DNA of 64,000 bases from Oscheius tipulae (Eukaryota > Nematoda > Chromadorea > Rhabditida > Rhabditidae), in the NCBI GenBank assembly GCA_037178975.1, contig JASJZH010000004.1, forward strand, positions 62,001 to 126,000, given 5' to 3'. Both the position numbers and the translations under genes were made by a program. Positions 56,823 to 64,000 of the stretch are shown in pieces. The stretch's first letter is position 1; each line of letters starts with the position of its first letter. The notes below the pieces were generated by a model. That model saw nothing but the letters and a program-made list of their open reading frames with translations. It had not been told where the DNA came from and ran no database searches.

Positions 56823-59800
56823 ATGGAAGGAGCACTGGTAAGGATCTCACATATACTTTTTCAAATATTTGATGGAAGACAGAGACAATAGACGGAGAGG
56901 GACGGAGATAGAGAGACAGAGAGACAAATAGTGGTTCAATCATGAAAACAACTTTTTTCTTTTCAGAAAAAGCTCAACATCAGTTTTGGGAGTGAACTGA
57001 ATCCGATGAACTTTGATTACGTGAAAAAACAACATAACACACAGCAGAAAACCATTAATAAGGAACAGTCAGAGCATGGTCATACACGAAGACTCCGGCA
57101 ATTGGAAAAGGACCTTCTTCAGAGCATCTTTGATACTTGCCTCTACAAAACCGAAGCAATTCATAAGCAGGTAGCTTTTGAAGGTCTTTTCAGTTTCAAA
57201 CGAGGAAGTTTAGGCGGCGCGAGAAAATCCGGATGATCATTCGGCGTATCTGAAGAAGCATAGTCAGCTCATACAATTTATGGAAAACACAATGCATTCG
57301 ATTGAGGGAGTCCAGAACAAAGTTCGGTGTCAGCATGAGGAGTACATGAGGGTATGTTTGGCGGACAGAGACAGAGGTAATACCATGCTTTCCAGAATCG
57401 CAGAGCTGTCGAGATCGGGCTGATGAACAAACTGTTCAATGACAAGGTTAAGAAGAGCAAAGGGAATGCGTATCTAACAAACGAGGCTGCCAAATACTAT
57501 GAATTTAAGGTGATTCTTACTCACTATAAGTCCAACATTTGTATAGGCTCCCAAGAAGTTGACCCCACTTGATAATGACAATGAGGAAGAAAATGAAGAG
57601 GATGATCCCCCAGAGGAGGGAGCCATCAGCGCCTTGGATCTCCTGGGTGGAGATGAGGACGACGGTCAAGGCTCCATGAACATTTTCGAAGATGAGGAGA
57701 AGAATGGGGCGATTCTGATGAATGCGTCAGAAATGGGAGAGAAGATGGAGTCTGACGGCTCGGAGCCTGAAATTCTTCAGGGTCCGATTGCTACCAGTGC
57801 TCAGGTTAGGATCTCCTAGTCTATTCTAACAATCTCCGGTTCCGAACTCTTTCCGAGAGGCTCTCCAGCGTCAAGTCCAGTCGGCTGCTGCCAGTGGAGA
57901 TGAACCCATACTCACCGCTGCTTCTGCCTTCGATGACGAAACTCAGTCGATTTTCGAAAACGGTAAATTAAAAACTTGTTCACTCGGTCTCTGTCTGCCG
58001 AAAAATCATGAAAGGAGTGGATTTTGCTGTAGGACCCACGAGGGTTTTCAAGGACGCTAAAGACGAATCTGATCACCATTATGCCTAGAATGAGTATAAT
58101 GAGTAGACAGCCAATGGATAAAAGAAACCAACAATAAGTTTGAGGAAGCGTCTCTCTGTCTCAATCGATTTTCAGGCGTGGTAAAAAGCCTAACTATAAT
58201 TGAAAATTTAGATGACAAGCCACCGACTTTGGATGAGGGAGCCATCCAAGTCAGGGAGCCTCCGGGACCCCGTATTGCCCAGTCGAAGCTTCCAGTCTAT
58301 CGTCGCATCGTCTACAATGCTTCCGACATCAAGAAGCCAAGGATTTTGGGAGGTGGAGGTGGCGGAGTGACCTACCGGGTCGTACAACCATCTGTGTCCA
58401 GCACCCAGAGCCGCTTTACACCAAAAGTTGTCTCGACGAAGCCACTCACGGCCAAGGACCTCTTGTCTCCGACGGATTCTATAAGAGCGAGCTCCTCGAC
58501 AAACTTTTCCAATGACTACAGTGACAGGAATCAGGCCAGTACTTCGAATGGTTCGGTGCCCAGTCGAGTCAGCAGTGTCATCTTCCGGAAAGATTACAAA
58601 CATCCACCGGCTCCGTTGCCAGCAGATGATGGAACCCATGTACTGTGTCATCTCTGTGACAATCGCATCATGTGCACGAGATTATCAAACCTGACAAATC
58701 ATGTCCGTCGACATTCGGCCATCAAACAGTACCAGTGTGTTCACTGTACCTATCAACATAATGAAATGGCGAAGGTTGGTTGAGAAAAAGACAGAGAGAT
58801 AGATAGAGACAGATAGATAGACAGAGGGAGAGAGAGATAGAGACAGAAAGAAAGAGGCAAAAAGGCAGGGATAGGAAGAGATGTCATTCATTTTCAGGTC
58901 CGACTCCACATGAACAATAACCATGCCGACAGTACTAGTAGTCCGGTGGACAATCTCACTTCCGATATGCAGAAAATGTGGAGTCTGCTGATGGAACAGT
59001 GCTTTCCGGGCTACATGGAGCAGCTCAAACAGCTTCAGGTGCTTTCTCCCTCCTTCTCTTTTGCAAAACAATGACTTTCAGCCCCACGCAGCCAATTCCA
59101 TAGACTGGGAGAAGCAAGGAATTGTGCGAAATCGCAATGAGTATGGTACAACTTCTCTAGATCACATTCATAGTTGCCTCGAGTGTGGAGAGGCCATCTC
59201 TGTCATTCCGGGGCAAAAGGGCATAACCATGACGGAACCGCTGGTTGACCATCTACTGGACCAGCACAAGGACATCTGTCGGGCCTTCAAATGTTCTCTG
59301 TGTGATTACGTGAACGCTGATAAGGTTTTTCGTTCATTTTTCTTTCAGCTGATTCATTTTCTAGGATAAAATACAGAGGCACACTACTCGAACTCATTCA
59401 GTTGAAGCTGGGGAGGCGCAGGTTCAATTGGTGCCGGAAGGAACTCACATGAGCCTTTTTCTCTACAAATTCTTCCCCAGTATTGTATCTAGTAAGTCTC
59501 CGTCTCTCTGTCTCTTTGTTTCTGTCTCTCTACCTTCACTGTATCTCAATTTTAGTGATTGGTTCCAACGACGACACCGACGAAGAAGTTTTCAAGAAGG
59601 CCGCTCCTATGAGAGGTCGCCCAAGTTTTCCTAGCGTGACAGAAGGCTTGATAAAGACTGAGGAAGAGCTGGACGACTACGATGAAATCGGCTCTCCGAT
59701 GGTCAAAAGGAGCAAGGTTGATCCAGACAGCCTGACGAAGAATCAGGTTCTTTGTGAGGTAAGGAATCCGGTGAATACAGAGTGACCGAGAGACAGCCAG

Positions 59801-60303
59801 ACAAAGAGACAGAAAGACCTTGGCTGAACCATGGACAAATCCACAATTTCAGCTCTGCGACAAGGTCCTAGAATGGACGAATCGCAACACTCTGTGCTCT
59901 CTACTGGCTCATGCGAAGAGACATTTCAAGATAAAGCAGTTCGTCTGTCCGAAGTGTGACTATTCGAGCAGCGAGTCAGCTCATGTCAAGAATCATATGC
60001 AGCAGCGACATCAGATCTCCGGGAGACCGAAGGAAAACAAGTCAGTTTTGGGAATTACAGAAGTAACAACCCGTTTACAGTAACGACTACATGCAGGAGC
60101 AGTGGCTGAACGTGATGAGAAGCTGCTTTCCTCCACTGAAAGAGCGCATTGACTCCTTCAAGTTCAAGTCCGTCCGACAGTATTCCCCATCGCCTCGTCC
60201 TGCTCGCAGTAGTCCAATCACTCCGAGTAGCTCGACTCTCTCCCCCCCGAAACATAGCTACCATACCAGGAGGAAGAGGGTCGCCACGGACTTTGACGAC
60301 TAA
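56823..60303 (+). CDS. C2H2 zinc-finger protein with repeated finger modules (848 aa)
   Basis: Exons 56823-56837, 56967-57170, 57214-57351, 57396-57509, 57547-57804, 57869-57962, 58176-58774, 58898-59038, 59082-59324, 59365-59491, 59556-59758, 59853-60040 and 60081-60303 sum to 849 codons. The N-terminal part is helical and charged (RRLRQLEKDLLQSIFD) with an acidic run after PLDNDNEEENEEDD. Three paired-finger modules follow: CHLCDNRIMC with CVHCTYQHN; CLECGEA with CSLCDYVNADK; CELCDKVLEW with CPKCDYSSSES. Two are followed by a W..LM..CFP or W.NVMRSCFP motif. It is presumably a nuclear DNA- or RNA-binding protein; no named homologue is claimed. The first exon is only 15 nt. Confidence 0.88.
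58004..58113 (+). mobile_element. SINE family 1, copy 6, internally deleted
   Basis: GAAAAATCATGAAAGGAGTG and GATTTTGCTGTAGGACC match the SINE head, then the sequence jumps to GAGGGTTTTCAAGGACGCTA and ACGAATCTGATCACCATT from the tail. Both tRNA-like modules are missing. Lies in intron 57963-58175 of the zinc-finger gene. Confidence 0.75.
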
Positions 60304-60585
60304 GGTCGTCGTAATCCAGTTCAATGCACCGGTTTTTTTGCCTAAAATGAAGTTTTCTATTAGAGTTTTTTTAACAGAAGTGATGGTGAGGTACAACGAT
60401 CAAAAGTTAACCGGACAATGTTTGAAAGGCCGCAAACGCTGTTGATTTCTCGATCATTTGACCTCTCTCTCTCTCCGCCTCTTGTTAACTTCGCCCTCCC
60501 CCTTTGCCTTCCCGCCATTGCTTTCTGATCAATCGGCGCACCACTTGCAACTCGTGACGTGCTCTATATCCCCTTCTCAGAGAAC

Positions 60586-62547
60586 ATGTACCTGATTATT
60601 CTGGCAGTTTTGGCCATATGGCTAGTCTATGAATTCTATTGGAAAAGAAGAAACCTTCCTCCTGGTAAGATTCAATGAGAATTTCACCAATTGTAAAGGT
60701 CCGATTCCGCTCCCATTGATCGGCAACTTGCACACATTGATTTGGGAGAATCCTGGCTATACTTTCGGGGCCAGATGCAAGAAAAACTACAATCCAGTTT
60801 ATACTTGGTGGATGGGTATGTTCTCTCTCAATATTGAGTAACTGTGATCGCAGGAAGATCACCTTTTGTGACTATTTGTGACTTTGATCTCATGAAAGAG
60901 ACCTTTGTGAAGGATGGAGATAGCTACACGGACAAGTACTACTTCAAGGGATTGAATGATATTTTTAGAGGTTAACGAGAGAGAGCGACAGAGACAGAGA
61001 TATTATTCCAGGTGGAAACTACGGAATCATTGAGTCTACTGGTGATCGTTGGCGAGATCATAGACGATTTGCGCTTCACCAGATGAGAGATCTCGGCTTG
61101 GGTAAAATGAAGATGGAAGAAAGAGTAACACTGTTGTTCTACACAGTAATCTATGAAATGTCCAGATTCTCCTGGAGCTTGATGACCTGACCCAGAAACT
61201 GATTGAAAATCCAAAAGTTGAGATCCAGGAAGAGTTCCAAAGAGTCATAGCCAATGTCATCAACCAAATGTTGTTCGGGTATCGGTTCATTGGAGTGAGA
61301 GAGTCGGAGAAGAGAAAAATGAGAGTCTTTAGGATAAAAGAGAAGAAATGTCCCGTCTAATCACCATGTTGAAGGACCAGGAGAAGAATGGCTCCTCGGT
61401 TATGTTCCTTCTGGCTCTTTCGGAATGGAGTAGGAAACTTCCGTTCTTCAGAGGATACTGGAACAGGTAGCCTTCCATTTAGCCAAAATAAGATGTTGGA
61501 ACAGGTTCCTAAAGTTCCGAGACGACTTCTTCGGCTTTTTCGAGCAACAGATTGAGCAACATAAGAAGGAGTTCGACTACGAAACGGAAGACTCGACTGA
61601 CTATGTGGAGGCCTATTTGAAGGAACAGAAAAAAAGAGAGGCTGAAGGAGACTTTGAGAGTTTCTGGTGAGAGAATGTGGGAGAGACAGAGATACAGATG
61701 TTTTTAGCGATCTCCAGTTGAAGAACACCGTCCTTGACTTGTGGTCAGCCGGTCTCTCGACCACCACCTCCACTCTGAACTGGGGAGTGGCATACCTCTT
61801 GAACAATCCAGAAGTCCTGTCCAAAATGTACGGAGAACTTGACCAAGTTATTGGCTCGTCCCGTCATGTGACAATGAACGACAAGCCGAAGTTACCGTAC
61901 ATTTCAGCCGTCATCATGGTATTGTTTTACTTTATGGAAGTAGACGGGCTTTCCAGGAAATGCAAAGAGCGTTGAACTTACTGGTTTCGAACATTCCTCA
62001 TGCCACTACGAGGGATGTTGAGGTGGCCGGGTACTATGTGAGTACAGAGACAGAGACAGAGACACCATGTTTCCAGCTCTCGAAAGGAACTACTGTCGTA
62101 GCAGATATTGGTGTCCTGATGTACGACGAAAAACTGTTTCCTGAACCAGAAAAGTTCAAGCCCGAGCGATTTTTGCAAGACGGGAAGGTCAAAACGGTAA
62201 GTGATCTGATCTTTCTGTCCCTCCGTCTCTGGTTCTCTGTCTCACTGTCTCTGTCTTTTTGTCTTTCTGGCTCTTGCCTCTCTAATATTACCCTAAATCA
62301 ATTTTTAGTTCCCTGAGATGATGCCTTTTTCTTTGGGAAAACGAGCCTGTCCCGGCGAGGGTCTAGCCAAAATGGAGCTTTTCCTAGTGATCGCCAATCT
62401 CGTTAACAGATTCAAGGTAAGAGTTTTTTGTAGGAATGATACCGTTCTCAGCTCACATCCTCTTCCCCTCCTCCTCTGAAAAAAGGCTTCACTACTATGC
62501 AAAAGCCAGCCAGTGCAATTGAACTGGAAGCCCAGTACCGATTCTGA
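60586..62547 (+). CDS. Cytochrome P450, nematode CYP33-like (488 aa)
   Basis: Exons 60586-60664, 60699-60815, 60854-60970, 61012-61124, 61166-61294, 61333-61466, 61505-61666, 61708-61918, 61957-62037, 62077-62196, 62309-62416 and 62452-62547 sum to 489 codons. An N-terminal membrane anchor ([15 protein letters not shown]) leads to the proline hinge [20 protein letters not shown] is the helix C site, AGLSTTTS the I-helix oxygen-activation site, EMQR the ExxR, and [11 protein letters not shown] the haem-binding loop with its cysteine. This is a microsomal monooxygenase of the nematode CYP2-like clade; substrate unknown. It starts 282 bp after the zinc-finger gene on the same strand. The short GACAGA introns at 60971-61011 and 62038-62076 are about 40 nt. 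Confidence 0.96.
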
Positions 62548-62678
62548 ATGACAAGTCGTAAAATGTATAAACTGTATTCCATGAGACCCGCTCCATGTTT
62601 TCCAAGATTCTAGTAACATATAGGTAAGTATCACTGTCTGTGAGAAAAATCTTTGGCAAGGGGATAAATCACAGATAC

Positions 62679-64000
62679 TCAATGAGAATTGTCCTCTGAA
62701 ATGTACAGCTCCTCAACTCGCCAGCCCTTCTTGTATTTTCGCTCCCGGAATCGGGCCACGTCTTTCCGGGTGATGATTCCTCGTAGCTGAATACGTTTTC
62801 ATTCAAGGAAAAGTTTAGAAAGCACCTTATTCTCGTCGTTGATGACCATTAGATATCGAAGGCCAAGACCACGGAACAGCCTGAAGACGAAAGGTAGACT
62901 GGCTTGGAGAGGGACACGGTGCGGGTGGAGATGCATGTAACTCTCCAAGTCGATCCAGTTCTGCTCGTCGGCAGGAGAAATGTGAATGTCGGAGAGTTTA
63001 CTTAAAACTTAGATTGTCTAAGAGGGTCAGAGAAACAGCGACAGAGAAAAACTCACAGATCTGAGTCCTCGAGCTCCATCAAAGTAAGGGTCTTGTTGCT
63101 ATGCGCAAAGACTCGATGCTTGAGAAGAGCCAAGAGATGAGCCCTCAAAATGCATCCCTTGATGTGCCCATAGTCCGGAAGTGTGGTCTGATTTAATGAC
63201 TCTTCTATCCTGTCCACGACCGGGAACCCATGATGAGTTGTGCTTCTCAAAATGTCCAGGATCCGACTGACTCTCTCCGTCCTCTCCAGAGCTATCACAT
63301 CAGCTCTCATCACATTTCTGAATACTGTAACTTTTATAATTGTTACACTTACTCTGCCAATATATTCCTGCTCATTTTCGGCGGATTCCAGCCGAGCAGT
63401 GGAGCCTCAAAAAGTTCTATGTAGGTGTCATAGAGACCCTCGTTGAAAATGTCCCCAACCCATTTGGTGACCATCAAAACGAGCATGATTGGCAGACCGA
63501 AGGTTATGTCCTGAAAAAAAGAAAAAATTTTATGTCTCTTGTAAACCCCTACCTTGGTAGCTTCCATAATGATGGCTGTCAATGAGATTGTCATCCGGAC
63601 CATTCCACCTAGCTGAGCGGCAGCTCCGGCTAGAGCGTACTTGCCTGGATCGATGCCTGTCTAAAAAGAACTAATTTCCCTACAAGGGGTATCCTACAAT
63701 GTTAGGGAACAACTTCCCGACTCCAATACCAAAAAGTCGACCCCAAGCAGCTCCTGTCAACAGGGCCGGAATGAAAATTCCAGAGGGAACGGCGATTCCA
63801 AAAGTCCACAGTGTGAGGAAGAAGTACTCGATGCAGAAAATGAGAAGAGTCAGAGGGCGGTAGGAATCTGAAACGTTGAGTGTCTCTTCGTCTCCGTGAT
63901 ACAATAAAGCTTTTTGGATTATTAGACAAGCGGGCTAGCCATTCGGCCACGCGGTAAGAATTTTCTGAGACGGTTTCACTTCCTAAGGATTTCTGATGGC
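62679..64000 (-). CDS. clh-6: ClC-6/7-type chloride channel or transporter, 3' part
   Basis: The gene runs off the right edge; only the C-terminal part is here, in about six exons (near 63699-63868, 63554-63660, 63352-63513, 63056-63315, 62826-63005 and 62679-62786). The membrane part shows [19 protein letters not shown], the conserved ion-pathway segment, and [17 protein letters not shown]. Two CBS domains follow: the first with [12 protein letters not shown] and HGFPVVDR, the second with [19 protein letters not shown] to [17 protein letters not shown]. This matches lysosomal ClC-7/ClC-6, for which clh-6 is the C. elegans member; the assignment is by resemblance only. The intron at the right edge contains a SINE piece. 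Confidence 0.9.
63905..64000 (+). mobile_element. SINE family 1, copy 7, cut by window end
   Basis: CTTTTTGGATTATTAGACAA, CGGGCTAGCCATTCGGCCAC and TTTTCTGAGACGG match the minus tRNA-like module and the following spacer. The plus module would lie beyond position 64000. Confidence 0.6.

Noticed and set aside
61357-61824. 155-codon open frame on the minus strand.
   Set aside because: It lies antisense to P450 exons that are fully explained by conserved motifs.

Overview
This window is eukaryotic nuclear DNA from a nematode, most likely a chromadorean. The evidence is gene content: a ground-like secreted protein, an astacin with an ShKT tail, a CHK-kinase-like (DUF1679) protein, a CYP33-type P450, an HAF/TAPL half ABC transporter, calcineurin A (tax-6 type), a Pitx/unc-30 homeobox gene and a ClC-6/7-type channel. 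Gene structure agrees: many small exons, introns often only 33-45 nt, GT-AG ends with TTTCAG acceptors. Exon models below were built by hand translation and required to keep phase across every junction; nine of them close to an exact multiple of three. The species cannot be named from the sequence.

Layout. 1-2184: no gene seen. 2185-4116 (+): divergent G-alpha-like gene. 4419-6067 (+): CHK-kinase-like gene. 6163-9632 (-): half ABC transporter. 10425-12201 (+): two decayed C-type lectin genes. 12446-22965 (-): a 30-exon gene for a protein of about 1613 residues with a long low-complexity N-terminal half, a PH domain and a C-terminal actin-related domain. 24538-26035 (-): peptide-type GPCR. 29966-32100: decayed hAT element inside a SINE. 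33500-36758 (+): astacin protease. 37297-43840 (-): calcineurin A with a duplicated exon. 43841-49499: mostly empty, with one SINE. 49556-50968 (+): ground-like gene. 51777-53057 (-): ATF4-like bZIP. 54332-56013 (+): unc-30/Pitx. 56823-60303 (+): C2H2 zinc-finger protein. 60586-62547 (+): P450. 62679 to beyond 64000 (-): ClC-6/7-type gene, 5' part outside.

Repeats. Three kinds dominate. (1) Degenerate arrays of an octamer close to TCTCTGTC / GACAGAGA lie in most introns and in many intergenic gaps, in both orientations. (2) A SINE of about 440 bp occurs eight times, whole or partial; it appears to carry two tRNA-like modules pointing away from each other. (3) A 475-bp foldback element flanked by TTAA lies beside a calcineurin splice donor. 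A second tRNA-like repeat family and hAT remains are also present.

Most genes are unrelated neighbours. The strongest candidates for something new are the PH-actin protein, the duplicated calcineurin autoinhibitory exon, the divergent two-module SINE, and a G-alpha-like protein that has lost key GTPase motifs.
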